From: Oceanisphaera psychrotolerans
GTDB lineage: Bacteria > Pseudomonadota > Gammaproteobacteria > Enterobacterales > Aeromonadaceae
DNA: 64,000 bases
Assembly (NCBI RefSeq): GCF_001870485.1
Contig: NZ_MDKE01000066.1
Span: 1 to 64,000 of the forward strand
Direction: 5' to 3'
This document shows positions 48,526-57,811 of the stretch, piece by piece. Position numbers and translations under genes: made by a program. The notes beneath the pieces were generated by a model that made no database searches, was not told where the DNA came from, and saw nothing but the letters and a program-made list of their open reading frames with translations. Each line of letters opens with the position of its first letter. Position 1 is the stretch's first letter.

Positions 48526-48903
48526 ATGCGTCTGACCATACACTGCCTGGACCAGGTGCCGGCACTTCATCGTCACCACGCCGACATCATTTTGCAGGGC
48601 CGCCCCCTGCCCGAACAGGCGATATTTTATCTCGCCACCTTCAACGACAAGGCCGTGGCCCTGGCCTGGCGCCAGCAAGAACGCCTCGAGTTTATCGCGG
48701 TACGCGACATTACCCGCCGCCGTGGCATAGGCCGGGAGCTGCTGCGCCAGATCATGCTGGAAGCCAGCGCCGCCGGCCTGAGTCGCCTCGACTGCAACCC
48801 CGCTCAGGCACCGGCAGAACAACGCGCCGGGCTTGCCGACTTTTTGACCAGTCAGGGCTTCAACACCCGGGCAGGACTGCTAAGCTGTTGCCTAGACAAA
48901 TAA
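48526..48903 (+). CDS. panZ: PanZ-like GNAT acetyltransferase (PanD maturation factor)
   Basis: A 125-residue GNAT protein from the ATG at 48526 (MRLTIHCLDQVPALHRHHAD). It has the acetyl-CoA loop VRDITRRRGIGRELL and an EFIAVRDIT strand like PanZ/PanM, which binds acetyl-CoA and promotes autocleavage of aspartate decarboxylase. panD itself is not in the window. Identification rests on overall layout and the RRRG loop, so a generic GNAT remains possible. Confidence 0.7.
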   Translation: MRLTIHCLDQVPALHRHHADIILQGRPLPEQAIFYLATFNDKAVALAWRQQERLEFIAVRDITRRRGIGRELLRQIMLEASAAGLSRLDCNPAQAPAEQRAGLADFLTSQGFNTRAGLLSCCLDK

Positions 48904-49008
48904 AGGCCGGTGACCTTGTCCAACGCCTTCCGGTAAGGCGTAATCTGTTGATGGTGTAGCTTGCCAGCCGTCGACCTCGGTCACATGGCGACAACAGAGG
49001 AAACGGCG

Positions 49009-50385
49009 ATGAAGACGAGAACCGAACGGGACTCCATGGGCGAAGTACAGGTACCTGCCAACGCCCTCTATGGTGCCCAGACCCAGCGAGCCATCAACAA
49101 CTTTCCTATCTCCGGCCAGCCTCTGCCCCCGGCCTTCATCGCCGCCCTCGCCCAGCTAAAGGCGGCCTGTGCCCATGCCAACGGCCAGCTCAAGCGGCTG
49201 GAGCAGGACAAGGCCGACGCCATCATCCAGGCCGCCGGCGAGATCATCGAGGGTCGGTACCCGAATGCCTTTCCCATCGATGTGTATCAGACCGGCTCCG
49301 GCACCAGCACCAATATGAACGTCAACGAAGTACTGGCGCATCTGGCAACCCAACGCCTGGGCAAGGCAGTAGGCGCCAATGACGACGTCAACATGGGCCA
49401 GAGTTCCAATGATGTCATCCCTTCCGCCATTCACGTCAGCGCTGCTCTCGCCCTGAACCGTGAGCTGCTACCGGCTCTGCATCGGCTGGAACAGGCCATT
49501 CTCACCAAGGCTGAACAGCTGCAGAACCAGGTGAAAACCGGCCGTACCCACCTGATGGATGCCATGCCGCTGCGCTTCGATCAGGAACTGGGCGGCTGGG
49601 CCACCCAGGTACGCTATGGCCGCGAACGACTGGAAGGGCTGCAAAGCCGGCTGCAACAGCTGGCCCTGGGCGGTACCGCCATCGGCACCGGCATCAATGC
49701 CGATCCGCGCCAGTCCCAGCTGGCCTGCGACTATCTCAATCGCCACACCGGACTCGACTTTTGTCCGGCCGAAGACCATTTCTACAGCCTGAGCAGCCAG
49801 GACACGGCCGTAGAGCTGTCGGGTCAGCTCAAGACCCTGGCGGTGGCACTGATGAAAATCGCCAACGATCTGCGCTGGATGAACTCGGGCCCGCTCACCG
49901 GCCTGGCCGAAATTCAGCTGACCGCCCTGCAGCCCGGCTCGTCCATCATGCCCGGCAAGGTCAACCCGGTGATCCCGGAGGCGGTGGCCATGGTGGCAGC
50001 CCAGATCATCGGTCTGGACGGCGCCATCACCGTGGCCGGCCAGTCCGGCAACTTCCAGCTCAACGTCATGCTGCCGCTGGTGGCCAACAACCTGCTGACC
50101 ATGACCCAACTGCTGACCAACAGCGCCCCGCTGCTGGCCGACGCCATCACCGGTTTTACCGTCAATCAGGCGCACATCGACCAGAGCCTGGCCAGGAACC
50201 CCATACTGGTCACCGCCCTCAATCCGGTGATCGGCTACGACCGGGCGGCCAGGATCGCCAAGCAGGCCTATGCGGAAAACAGGCCGATACTGGAGGTGGC
50301 GCAGGAAGAAACCGAGTTATCGGAACAGGAATTACGCCGTCTGCTGGATCCGGCGGCACTGACCAGAGGCAGCCAGCAGGAGTAA
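49009..50385 (+). CDS. fumC: Class II fumarate hydratase
   Basis: A 458-residue fumarase/aspartase-superfamily enzyme with GSGTSTNMNVNEVLA, MGQSSNDVIPSAIHV, GRTHLMDAMPL and the signature loop GSSIMPGKVNPVIPEA. It hydrates fumarate to malate without an Fe-S cluster. The ATG at 49009 follows GAGGAAA; an extension to 48961 is unlikely. The VIPEA variant after the signature is also seen in some aspartase-like relatives, so fumarase is favoured but not proven. Confidence 0.9.
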   Translation: MKTRTERDSMGEVQVPANALYGAQTQRAINNFPISGQPLPPAFIAALAQLKAACAHANGQLKRLEQDKADAIIQAAGEIIEGRYPNAFPIDVYQTGSGTSTNMNVNEVLAHLATQRLGKAVGANDDVNMGQSSNDVIPSAIHVSAALALNRELLPALHRLEQAILTKAEQLQNQVKTGRTHLMDAMPLRFDQELGGWATQVRYGRERLEGLQSRLQQLALGGTAIGTGINADPRQSQLACDYLNRHTGLDFCPAEDHFYSLSSQDTAVELSGQLKTLAVALMKIANDLRWMNSGPLTGLAEIQLTALQPGSSIMPGKVNPVIPEAVAMVAAQIIGLDGAITVAGQSGNFQLNVMLPLVANNLLTMTQLLTNSAPLLADAITGFTVNQAHIDQSLARNPILVTALNPVIGYDRAARIAKQAYAENRPILEVAQEETELSEQELRRLLDPAALTRGSQQE

Positions 50386-50429
50386 CCCGGTAGATGACTC
50401 AATAACTTCGTGAAACGTTCGCACATCGG

Positions 50430-50524
50430 CCAAAGGGCCCGCTCCGCCGACACGCTATGAATACCTCCATGTACGCTCTCTGTTTCATCCCTGAAACAGA
50501 AGGTCGGCGGAGCAGATCCCTTTG
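50430..50524 (-). repeat. Structured intergenic element, copy B (after fumC)
   Basis: A 95-bp element in minus orientation with terminal inverted repeats CAAAGGGATCTGCTCCGCCG and CAAAGGGCCCGCTCCGCCG. The internal hairpin TCTGTTTC-AGGGAT-GAAACAGA is followed by GAGCGTAC-ATGGAG-GTA and AGCGTGTCG. It is clearly similar to the plus-oriented copy at 63156. Confidence 0.8.
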
Positions 50525-50560
50525 TCCTCCCTGATGCCCGGGAGTCGCCTGTTGGCAAAC

Positions 50561-50587
50561 AAAAAGGGATGCCTGAGCATCCCTTGT
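50561..50587 (-). terminator. Intrinsic terminator after glpX
   Basis: On the minus strand, stem AAGGGATGC / GCATCCCTT with a 4-nt loop is followed by TTTTTG. Confidence 0.85.
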
Positions 50588-50617
50588 TTCGATCATCGAT
50601 CCGCAGTACCCGGCAGG

Positions 50618-51625
50618 TTACAGAATGATATCCAGCAGTGCCTTGTCTTTGCGTGACAGGATATGGGTCGAGCGGATACGGCGCACGGTACGGGACTTAC
50701 CGCGGATCACCAGGGTTTCGGTGTGGGCATAGTGGCCGTCGCTGCTGATGCCTTCCAGCAGATCGCCCTTGGTGATGCCGGTGGCGGAGAACATCACATT
50801 GTCAGTACGAGCCATATCTTCGAGTTTCAGCACCTTGCCGACTTCGATGCCCATCTGCTTGCAGCGTGCGATTTCCTCCTGGCCCAGCGCCAGATTCTCC
50901 TCGCTCGGCCCCTTGACCTCGTAGCGCGGTACCAGCCGGGCCTGCATGTCGCCGTCCAGCGAGCGTACCACGGCGGCGGAAATCACCCCTTCGGGCGCGC
51001 CACCGATGCCGTAGAGCATGTCTACTTCACTCTCGGGAATACAGGCCTGAATGGAGGCAGCGACGTCGCCATCGGGAATCGCGAACACCCGCACGCCCAG
51101 GGCCTGCATGGTCTTGATCGCCTTGTCGTGACGCGGCTTGGCCAGGGTAATCACGGTAAAACGGGACAGCGGCTTGTTCAGAGCCCGGGCCACCGACTTG
51201 ATATTCTGCTCCAGAGACTTGTCCAGATCGATGGCGCCTTTGGCACCGGCACCGACAATCAGCTTTTCCATGTACATGTCGGGAGCGCGCAGAAAAGCGC
51301 CTTTCTCGCCCACCGCCATGACTGCCAGGGCGTTGGACTGGCCCATGGCGGTCATGCGGGTGCCTTCGATGGGATCCACGGCGATATCCACCTCGTCACC
51401 GCCCAGACCGACCTTCTCGCCGATATAAAGCATGGGGGCATCGTCGATTTCACCTTCGCCGATCACGACTTCACCGCTGATCTCGATTTCATTCAGCACA
51501 TGACGCATGGCCGCCACGGCTGCGCCGTCGGCGATATTCTTGTCGCCTCGTCCCAGCCACTTGTAGCCGGCCAGGGCGGCGGCTTCGGTCACTCGGGAAA
51601 ATTCAATGGCCAATTCACGTCTCAT
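50618..51625 (-). CDS. glpX: Class II fructose-1,6-bisphosphatase
   Basis: A 335-residue GlpX-type enzyme with GEGEIDDAPMLYIGEKVG, metal-binding VDPIEGTRMTAMG and GIGGAPEGVISAAV. It dephosphorylates fructose-1,6-bisphosphate in gluconeogenesis. Full length with its own terminator; can lies upstream on the same strand, 36 bp away. Confidence 0.95.
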   Translation of the reverse strand: MRRELAIEFSRVTEAAALAGYKWLGRGDKNIADGAAVAAMRHVLNEIEISGEVVIGEGEIDDAPMLYIGEKVGLGGDEVDIAVDPIEGTRMTAMGQSNALAVMAVGEKGAFLRAPDMYMEKLIVGAGAKGAIDLDKSLEQNIKSVARALNKPLSRFTVITLAKPRHDKAIKTMQALGVRVFAIPDGDVAASIQACIPESEVDMLYGIGGAPEGVISAAVVRSLDGDMQARLVPRYEVKGPSEENLALGQEEIARCKQMGIEVGKVLKLEDMARTDNVMFSATGITKGDLLEGISSDGHYAHTETLVIRGKSRTVRRIRSTHILSRKDKALLDIIL

Positions 51626-51661
51626 GGAGATTTCCTATCCGTTCAAATTATCGCTATTTAC

Positions 51662-52318
51662 CTAGCTGTTTTTGCCCAATATACGCTTCTGGAAGATACG
51701 GTATACATCGGGGATCTGTTCGACATCACTCACGCACACATCCAGGTCGTGCAACTTGCCGTCCTTGATGCCGTATACCCAGCCGTGTACCGACAGCGGC
51801 TGGCCCTGTTTCCAGGCATTCTGCACTATGGTGGTGTGACACAGATTCGCTACCTGCTCCACTACGTTCAGCTCGCACATGGCATCGCCTCGCTCGTGCT
51901 CATCCTCGATGGCCTGCAGGGCTTCCTGATGCTTGTAGTAGAGATCCTTGATATTGCGCAGCCAGTTGTCGATAAGGCCCAGTTCCTGGTTCTTCATCGC
52001 CGCCAGCACCCCGCCGCAGCCGTAGTGGCCGCAGATGATGATATGTTTCACCTTGAGCACTTCAACGGCGTATTGTACCACCGACAGACAATTGAAGTCC
52101 GTATGCACCACCAGATTGGCCACATTCCGATGCACAAACACATCGCCGGGCAGCAGACCGGTCAGCTGGTTGGCGGGAACCCGGCTATCGGAGCAACCAA
52201 TCCACAGATATTCCGGCGCCTGCTGCAACGCCAGCTTCTCGAAAAAAGCCGGATCTTCGGCCTTGATTTGTTCGGACCATTCCTGGTTGTTGTGAAACAG
52301 ATGCTCCAGTATTTTCAT
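51662..52318 (-). CDS. can: Beta-class carbonic anhydrase
   Basis: A 218-residue enzyme with zinc ligands in [13 protein letters not shown] (Cys, Asp-Arg dyad) and [14 protein letters not shown] (His, Cys). It interconverts CO2 and bicarbonate in the cytoplasm. Its length and sequence match E. coli Can. It follows rpoH on the same strand but lies beyond the rpoH stop in the opposite sense of flow, separated by a terminator. Confidence 0.95.
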   Translation of the reverse strand: MKILEHLFHNNQEWSEQIKAEDPAFFEKLALQQAPEYLWIGCSDSRVPANQLTGLLPGDVFVHRNVANLVVHTDFNCLSVVQYAVEVLKVKHIIICGHYGCGGVLAAMKNQELGLIDNWLRNIKDLYYKHQEALQAIEDEHERGDAMCELNVVEQVANLCHTTIVQNAWKQGQPLSVHGWVYGIKDGKLHDLDVCVSDVEQIPDVYRIFQKRILGKNS

Positions 52319-52362
52319 GGGTTCTTCCTGCGTATTTCTGTTTAAAAATAAATTTTCGACGG

Positions 52363-52386
52363 AAAAAAGGCCCCTGCGGGGCCTTT
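52363..52386 (-). terminator. Intrinsic terminator after rpoH
   Basis: On the minus strand, AAAGGCCCC-GCA-GGGGCCTTT is followed by TTT. It sits 20 bp past the rpoH stop and upstream of can. Confidence 0.88.
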
Positions 52387-52406
52387 CACCATGAAGGTAC
52401 TATTAT

Positions 52407-53279
52407 TCAGGCATCCATCGCCGACTTCAGCTTTTTCAGCGCACTTTTTTCAAGCTGACGAATCCGCTCGGCAGACACGCCGTATTCGTCGGCCAGTGTC
52501 TGCAGCGTGGTCTTGTCGTCTTCATCCAGCCATCGGGCCTGAATGATATGCTGGCTGCGCTCGTCCAGGGTTGACAGCGCGGCACGCAAACGGCGGTTGG
52601 CGGTTTGTTCCCAGTTGGCTTCTTCCACCTGGTAAGCCACATCCGAACTCTTGTCTTCCAGGTAATGTACCGGCGAGAAACTGGTGTCCTTGTCATCGTC
52701 ATCGGATGCCAGATCGAAAGCCTGATCCTGGCCGCTCATGCGCGACTCCATTTCCAGCACCTCGGCTGTCGAGACTCCCAAATCCTGGGCCACCGTCTCC
52801 ACTTCCTGCTGGTTGAACCAGCCCAGACGCTTCTTGGACTTGCGCAGGTTGAAGAACAGCTTGCGCTGGGCCTTGGTGGTGGCCACCTTGACCACGCGCC
52901 AGTTGCGCAGCACGTATTCGTGAATTTCGGCCTTGATCCAGTGCACCGCAAAAGAGACCAGGCGTACACCCACGGTCGGATCGAAACGTTTTACCGCCTT
53001 CATCAGACCGATGTTGCCTTCCTGAATCAGGTCGGCCTGCGGCAGGCCGTAACCGGAATAGCTTTTGGCGATGTGCACCACGAAACGCAGGTGCGACATG
53101 ATCAGCTGCCGGGCAGACGCCAGCTCGCCATCATTCTGCAGCCGCTCGGCCAATGATTTCTCTTCTTCCGCACTGAGCACGGGAATCGTGTTCACCGCCT
53201 GGATATAGGCCTCCAGGCTACCCTGAGGAACCAGGGCAAAATGGCGCTGAAAATCTGTCGTCATTAAACTCGCATTCAT
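52407..53279 (-). CDS. rpoH: RNA polymerase heat-shock sigma factor sigma-32
   Basis: A 290-residue group-3-like sigma factor with region 2 ([40 protein letters not shown]), the RpoH box context ([15 protein letters not shown]) and region 4 ([20 protein letters not shown]). The start at 53279 ([10 protein letters not shown]) follows GGAG at 8 bp; an internal ATG at 53264 is possible. It follows ftsX in the conserved ftsYEX-rpoH order. A strong hairpin stands about 60 bp upstream of the start. Confidence 0.95.
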   Translation of the reverse strand: MNASLMTTDFQRHFALVPQGSLEAYIQAVNTIPVLSAEEEKSLAERLQNDGELASARQLIMSHLRFVVHIAKSYSGYGLPQADLIQEGNIGLMKAVKRFDPTVGVRLVSFAVHWIKAEIHEYVLRNWRVVKVATTKAQRKLFFNLRKSKKRLGWFNQQEVETVAQDLGVSTAEVLEMESRMSGQDQAFDLASDDDDKDTSFSPVHYLEDKSSDVAYQVEEANWEQTANRRLRAALSTLDERSQHIIQARWLDEDDKTTLQTLADEYGVSAERIRQLEKSALKKLKSAMDA

Positions 53280-53339
53280 TACATGACTCCGTATCAAAAC
53301 AGCCGCAATCTGCACCCTGCTATGACGCTGGTGGTCTGG

Positions 53340-53370
53340 CTGCGCCCACATCGCATGGATGTGGGCGCAG
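53340..53370. other. Perfect 12-bp hairpin upstream of rpoH
   Basis: CTGCGCCCACAT / ATGTGGGCGCAG with a 7-nt loop (CGCATGG) lies 61 bp upstream of the rpoH ATG and 80 bp after the ftsX stop. It has no T-run. It may be a processing or attenuator-like structure between ftsX and rpoH, or a degenerate piece of the ATGGAT-loop elements seen elsewhere. Confidence 0.7.
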
Positions 53371-53451
53371 CGGAAAATGTATTTATCTGAGGCTAAATGT
53401 CAAGTGGTTCGCCTTTCGCTGCCCCATGAGACCACAGTCCGGGGCCTAAGT

Positions 53452-54399
53452 TCAACTAGGCTCTATCGCCCTGATATGGCGCCGCACCGAAAATCCCGAG
53501 GCCAGCAGGCTGAGCAGGGTACCGGTCAGGATAAGCATCAGGCTTTCCTGAGCCCCGAGCCCGAGCAGATCAAAGTCGCTTTGATACAGTGCCGCCAGTG
53601 CATTTACCTTGTGACTGAGCCAGAACACCATCACCAGTGTCAGCCACCAGGCCAGCAAGCCACCGATGATGCCGTACCACAGGCCCACATACAAAAAGGG
53701 TCGCTGAATGAAGCTATCGGTCGCCCCCACCAGCTTCATCACCTCGATTTCATAACGACAGTTGAGGATATTGAGTCGCAGGGTGTTGCTGACCACCAGC
53801 AAGACACCGGCCAGCAACAGGGTAGCCATCCCCACCACCGCCTGCCGCAGCAAATCGACAATGCCCGACAGCCGGGCCAGCCAGGCCATGTCCAGCCGGG
53901 CCGTGGCCACAATCGACTCGGCACTCATGTCCGCCAGCAGCAACTCGGCCGCGTCCGGCGCCCGGCCGCTCTCGGACAGATTCAGGATCAGCACCGCCGG
54001 CAGCGGGTTGTCTTCCAGCAGTTCCAGCGCCTCGGCAAAACCGGCGGCGCCCTTGAAATCGGCCAGGCCCTGGGCGGCGCTGATATAGGTGATCTTTTCT
54101 ATTTCGGGCAGGGTTGCCAGCCGCTGCTGTAACTCGGTGACCTGAGCCTCGGTCGCATTTTGTTGCAGGTAGAGGCTGATCTGCGCCTTGCTCTGCCAGA
54201 ATGCGCTGACCGACTCGGCGTTTTTCAGCAACACGTAAAAACTCGCCGGCAACGCCAGGCTGACGCCCAGCACGGCGATGGTCATCAGCGAACTCAGCGG
54301 TGTGCGCCACAACTCACCCAGACTGGCAAACAACTGCCGCAGGTGATCCACGCCATACATCGCCAGCCGCTGCGGCCAGGAAAGCTTGTGCCCACTCAT
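53452..54399 (-). CDS. ftsX: Cell division protein FtsX
   Basis: A 315-residue permease-like protein with a cytoplasmic N-terminus, TM1 (SSLMTIAVLGVSLALPASFY), a periplasmic domain and three C-terminal TMs (VGMATLLLAGVLLVVSNTLR, WYGIIGGLLAWWLTLVMVFW, SLMLILTGTLLSLLASGF). It carries the family block YEIEVMKLVGATDSFIQRPF. With FtsE it transmits a signal to EnvC for septal murein hydrolysis. It overlaps ftsE by ATGA. Confidence 0.95.
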   Translation of the reverse strand: MSGHKLSWPQRLAMYGVDHLRQLFASLGELWRTPLSSLMTIAVLGVSLALPASFYVLLKNAESVSAFWQSKAQISLYLQQNATEAQVTELQQRLATLPEIEKITYISAAQGLADFKGAAGFAEALELLEDNPLPAVLILNLSESGRAPDAAELLLADMSAESIVATARLDMAWLARLSGIVDLLRQAVVGMATLLLAGVLLVVSNTLRLNILNCRYEIEVMKLVGATDSFIQRPFLYVGLWYGIIGGLLAWWLTLVMVFWLSHKVNALAALYQSDFDLLGLGAQESLMLILTGTLLSLLASGFSVRRHIRAIEPS

Positions 54400-55061
54400 G
54401 CAACGTCCTCCGTCTGCATACGGCCGCTGTTCAGGGCCAGGGTGCGATAACGCTGCGAGTTGATAAGACCGGTATCGTGGGTGGCAATCAGCACGCTGAC
54501 GCCGACCCGGTTGAAGGCTTCAAACAAGCGCAGTATTTCCATCGACAGTTCGGGGTCCAGGTTGCCGGTCGGCTCATCTGCCAGCAGCAGCGATGGCTTG
54601 TTGACGATGGCCCGGGCGATGCCCACCCGCTGTTGCTCGCCGCCGGACAGCATGGGGGGAAAATAACGGTCCTTGCCGAGCAGGCCCACCTTGTCGAGCG
54701 CCGCCGATACCCGGCGGCGAATGTCCTGATGACTGTAACCTTCGATCACCAGCGGCAACGCCACGTTATCAAACACGGTACGGGCATTGATCAGGTGATG
54801 ATCCTGAAAAATCATGCCGATACGGCGCCGCACGTAGGGAATATGGCCCCGACCGATCCGGCTCACATCCTGGCCATTGAAGAACACCTGGCCGTCGGTG
54901 GGCCTTTCCATCACGCTGATCAGCTTGAGCAGGGTGCTCTTGCCGGCCCCGGAATGGCCGGTAAGATACGCCATCTCCGCCTTTTCCAGGTGGAAGCTGA
55001 CCTTTTGCAGGGCCTGAAAGCCCCCGCTGTATACCTTGCTAACCTGCTCGAAGCGGATCAT
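54396..55061 (-). CDS. ftsE: Cell division ATP-binding protein FtsE
   Basis: A 221-residue ABC ATPase with Walker A GHSGAGKSTLLKL, Q-loop MIFQDHHLINARTVF, signature [14 protein letters not shown] and Walker B LLLADEPTGNLDPE. It partners FtsX. It starts right after the ftsY stop (55061/55062) and overlaps ftsX, giving a tight ftsYEX operon. Confidence 0.95.
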   Translation of the reverse strand: MIRFEQVSKVYSGGFQALQKVSFHLEKAEMAYLTGHSGAGKSTLLKLISVMERPTDGQVFFNGQDVSRIGRGHIPYVRRRIGMIFQDHHLINARTVFDNVALPLVIEGYSHQDIRRRVSAALDKVGLLGKDRYFPPMLSGGEQQRVGIARAIVNKPSLLLADEPTGNLDPELSMEILRLFEAFNRVGVSVLIATHDTGLINSQRYRTLALNSGRMQTEDVA

Positions 55062-56450
55062 TTATTCTTCCTGAGTAAAGAGAGCGTCGATAAATTCCCG
55101 GGAATTGAAGGGCCGCAGATCGTCGATTTTCTCCCCCACCCCGATATAGCGGATGGGAATGCCGAACTTGTCGGCTACCGCGAAAATCACCCCGCCCTTG
55201 GCGGTGCCGTCCAGCTTGCTCAGGGTAATGCCGGTAATCGGCACGGCCTCGTTGAACACCTTGGCCTGGCTCAGTGCATTCTGACCGGTACCCGCATCCA
55301 GCGTCAGCATGATTTCGTGCGGTGCCGCTCCATCTGCCTTCTGCATCACCCGCACGATTTTTTTCAGCTCATCCATCAGATGCGCCTTGTTCTGCAGACG
55401 ACCGGCGGTATCGGCAATCAACACATCGACCTTGCGCGCCCTGGCGGCCTCGACCGCATCGAAGATAACCGAAGCCGCATCGGCGCCGGTATGCTGGGCG
55501 ATCACCGGAATATCGTTCCGCTCACCCCACACCTGCAACTGCTCGACCGCCGCTGCGCGGAAGGTATCGCCCGCTGCCAGCATCACCGACTTGCCCTCGG
55601 CCTGGAACTGGCGCGCCAGCTTGCCGATGGTGGTGGTCTTGCCCACACCGTTCACGCCCACCATCAGGATCACATAAGGCTTGTGCTCGCTGTCGATCAC
55701 CAGCGGCTTGTCTACCTTGTCCAGAATCTGTCCCATTTCTTCTTTCAGCAGCTCGTAGAGCGCTTCGCCGTCTTTCAGCTGACGACGACTGGCCTGACGG
55801 GTCAGGTTGTCGATGATGGACAGGGTGGTTTCCACTCCCAGATCCGCGGTCAGCAACTGGGTTTCCAGCTCCTCGAACAATTCATCGTCGATCTTCTTGC
55901 CGCTGAACAGCCCGAAGAAGCCGGAGCCCAGGTTTTGCCGGGTTTTCAGCAGGCCCTGTTTGAGCCGGGCAAACAAGCCCTTCTTGGGCGCTTTTTCGGC
56001 CTTTCTGTCGGCTTCTTCTTTGGTAGCTTCTTCCGCCAGCCGGGCCTGCTCCGCCGCTTCCTCTTCGGCCGCGAGACGTGCTTCTTCTTCCGCTCGGGCC
56101 AGCGCCTCGGCTTCCGCCGCCAGTCGGGCCTGCTCCGCCGCTTCGGCTTCTGCCGCCAGTCGAGCCTGTTCCACCGCTTCGGCTTCTGCCGCCAACCGGG
56201 CCTGTTCCGCCGCTTCGGCTTCTGCCGCCAGTCGGGCCTGCTCCGCCGCCTCGGCTTCTGCCGCCAGTCGGGCCTGTTCCGCCGCTTCCCGGGCTTGCTG
56301 CTCCTGCAGAGCCTCTTCTATTTCTGCGGCACCGGCTTCCACTTCCGATTCAATCGCCGGCTGTTCGGCCTGTTTCTGCTCTTCTGCTACATCCTGCTGA
56401 TCTTTGTTCTTGCCAAAGCCCAGCCAGGAGAAAAAACCTTTTTTCGCCAT
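55062..56450 (-). CDS. ftsY: Signal recognition particle receptor FtsY
   Basis: A 462-residue protein with an N-terminal acidic A domain (about residues 1-150) containing five near-identical 12-residue repeats (AEQARLAAEAEA), followed by the NG domain: GVNGVGKTTTIGKLARQF (P-loop), ADTAGRLQNKAHLM and LSKLDGTAKGGVIF. It docks ribosome-SRP complexes at the membrane. The first residues MAKKGFFSWLGFGK form the usual amphipathic membrane helix. Confidence 0.95.
   Translation of the reverse strand: MAKKGFFSWLGFGKNKDQQDVAEEQKQAEQPAIESEVEAGAAEIEEALQEQQAREAAEQARLAAEAEAAEQARLAAEAEAAEQARLAAEAEAVEQARLAAEAEAAEQARLAAEAEALARAEEEARLAAEEEAAEQARLAEEATKEEADRKAEKAPKKGLFARLKQGLLKTRQNLGSGFFGLFSGKKIDDELFEELETQLLTADLGVETTLSIIDNLTRQASRRQLKDGEALYELLKEEMGQILDKVDKPLVIDSEHKPYVILMVGVNGVGKTTTIGKLARQFQAEGKSVMLAAGDTFRAAAVEQLQVWGERNDIPVIAQHTGADAASVIFDAVEAARARKVDVLIADTAGRLQNKAHLMDELKKIVRVMQKADGAAPHEIMLTLDAGTGQNALSQAKVFNEAVPITGITLSKLDGTAKGGVIFAVADKFGIPIRYIGVGEKIDDLRPFNSREFIDALFTQEE
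56104..56286 (-). repeat. 36-bp tandem repeat in the ftsY A-domain
   Basis: Five copies of a 36-bp unit encoding (A/V)EQARLAAEAEA lie in frame within ftsY. Multiples of 3 keep the frame, so copy number can vary by recombination or slippage without inactivating the gene. Confidence 0.85.
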
Positions 56451-56580
56451 CCTGCTATTACTCGCTTGTGTCGGGGGAGATTAAGGCTGGCCGTGACTCG
56501 ACCCCTTCATTAGAATACCCACCCCTTATGGGTGCAAAACCGCCTTATACTAGCACTTTATTGAAAGACGGCGAAACGAG

Positions 56581-57177
56581 ATGGCAAAAGCAAAACCGGC
56601 AAAAAAAACCTCGGCAGGCAGCGGGCAAATCCGCCTTATCGGTGGCCAGTGGCGTGGGCGAAAATTGCCGGTGCTCGACAGCGAAGGACTCAGACCGACC
56701 ACCGATAGAGTAAAAGAAACCCTGTTTAACTGGCTGATGTTCGACGTGAGAGGCGGCCGTTGTCTGGATCTGTTTGCCGGCAGCGGTAGTCTGGGGTTCG
56801 AAGCCCTGTCGCGCGGCGCCGCCGAAGTGGTACTGGTAGAAAAAGATGCCCGGGTGGCGCAGCAACTGCAGCGCAATCTGGCCAGCCTGCCCGCGGCATC
56901 GGGTCGGGTGGTTAATACCGATGCCCTCGGTTTTCTGCAAGGCACGGCGACGCCCTTCGATCTGGTGTTTCTGGATCCGCCGTTTCACCGGGAATTGCTG
57001 CCTGCCGCCTGCCAGCAACTGGAGCAGGGCGGCTGGTTGAGCGAAGACGCCAAAATCTATATCGAACGGGAACAGAATGCAGAGACCTTGCCGCTACCGC
57101 CGACCTGGCGGCTGTTGAAAGACAAACAGGCGGGTCAGGTCAGTTATCAACTTTATACGAGGACACAAGTGGAATGA
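56581..57177 (+). CDS. rsmD: 16S rRNA (guanine-966-N2)-methyltransferase
   Basis: A 198-residue SAM methyltransferase with IRLIGGQWRGRKLPV, LRPTTDRVKETLFNWL, the SAM loop CLDLFAGSGSLGFEAL and the catalytic motif VFLDPPF. It methylates G966 of 16S rRNA. It is divergent from ftsY, as in enterobacteria, and overlaps the DUF1145 gene by ATGA. Confidence 0.94.
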   Translation: MAKAKPAKKTSAGSGQIRLIGGQWRGRKLPVLDSEGLRPTTDRVKETLFNWLMFDVRGGRCLDLFAGSGSLGFEALSRGAAEVVLVEKDARVAQQLQRNLASLPAASGRVVNTDALGFLQGTATPFDLVFLDPPFHRELLPAACQQLEQGGWLSEDAKIYIEREQNAETLPLPPTWRLLKDKQAGQVSYQLYTRTQVE

Positions 57178-57455
57178 AGGTGTTGAATCTGGTGATGCGG
57201 CTGGTCATGCTGGTGTTCTGGGCCGGTATTATTTATGCGCTGGTAGGTCCGGAAATAGCAGAAGTCGGCTCCATGCCGCTTATCCTGGGTGCCGTGGTGT
57301 TGTTCATGCATCTGCTGCAGATGCTGATGCTCAAGCAGGTCGCCAGCGTGCTGCATCCAACCCCGAAGGATTACCTGGCGGTGCTGGTGTTCGGCTCCTT
57401 TGCCATGCACCATCACCGGGCCCGTCTGAAAGAGATGATGGAACAGAAGCGTTAA
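57174..57455 (+). CDS. DUF1145 family membrane protein (YhhL-like)
   Basis: A 93-residue protein with two to three TM segments (VMRLVMLVFWAGIIYALVG, MPLILGAVVLFMHLLQMLML) and a basic C-terminal end. DUF1145/YhhL lies next to rsmD in other gammaproteobacteria too. Function is unknown. Coupled to rsmD by a 4-bp overlap. Confidence 0.87.
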   Translation: MKVLNLVMRLVMLVFWAGIIYALVGPEIAEVGSMPLILGAVVLFMHLLQMLMLKQVASVLHPTPKDYLAVLVFGSFAMHHHRARLKEMMEQKR

Positions 57456-57464
57456 GCTCAAGAC

Positions 57465-57785
57465 CTACAACTCGGTCATGTCAGACTCATGGCCGCACTG
57501 CCAGCAGGTTTCAAAGCTGCCGGCATTGTGTTCGCCACAGTGCCGGCAATACCAGGCCGGGCCGGCACCACGCCGATAAGACTCCAGTATCTTTCGCGCC
57601 TGCTCCAGATCCTGCGCACGTACCAGCAGGGTCACTTCCACGGCGTTGGCGGGTAACTCACCCAAAGCGCCGGACAGCGCTTCGCCCTGCAACTGCACGG
57701 TGACTCCCGACACCTCCAGAGAGCCTTTCAGGGTATGTGCCTCCAGGCTGTTGGTCGCCTGATAAACCGGGATCCACTCGTTCAT
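57465..57785 (-). CDS. DUF2007-type protein with C-terminal zinc ribbon
   Basis: A 106-residue protein. Residues 1-70 follow the DUF2007 pattern (WIPVYQATNSLEAHTLKGSL, VEVTLLVRAQDLEQARKILE), a small PII-like fold. The C-terminus has a zinc ribbon, WYCRHCGEHNAGSFETCWQC. It is often annotated as a putative signal-transducing protein, but the role is unproven. It starts just downstream of the CsrB-like RNA terminator. Confidence 0.85.
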   Translation of the reverse strand: MNEWIPVYQATNSLEAHTLKGSLEVSGVTVQLQGEALSGALGELPANAVEVTLLVRAQDLEQARKILESYRRGAGPAWYCRHCGEHNAGSFETCWQCGHESDMTEL

Positions 57786-57811
57786 GCTGCCCCTGTGCCG
57801 GAATGGCAGAT

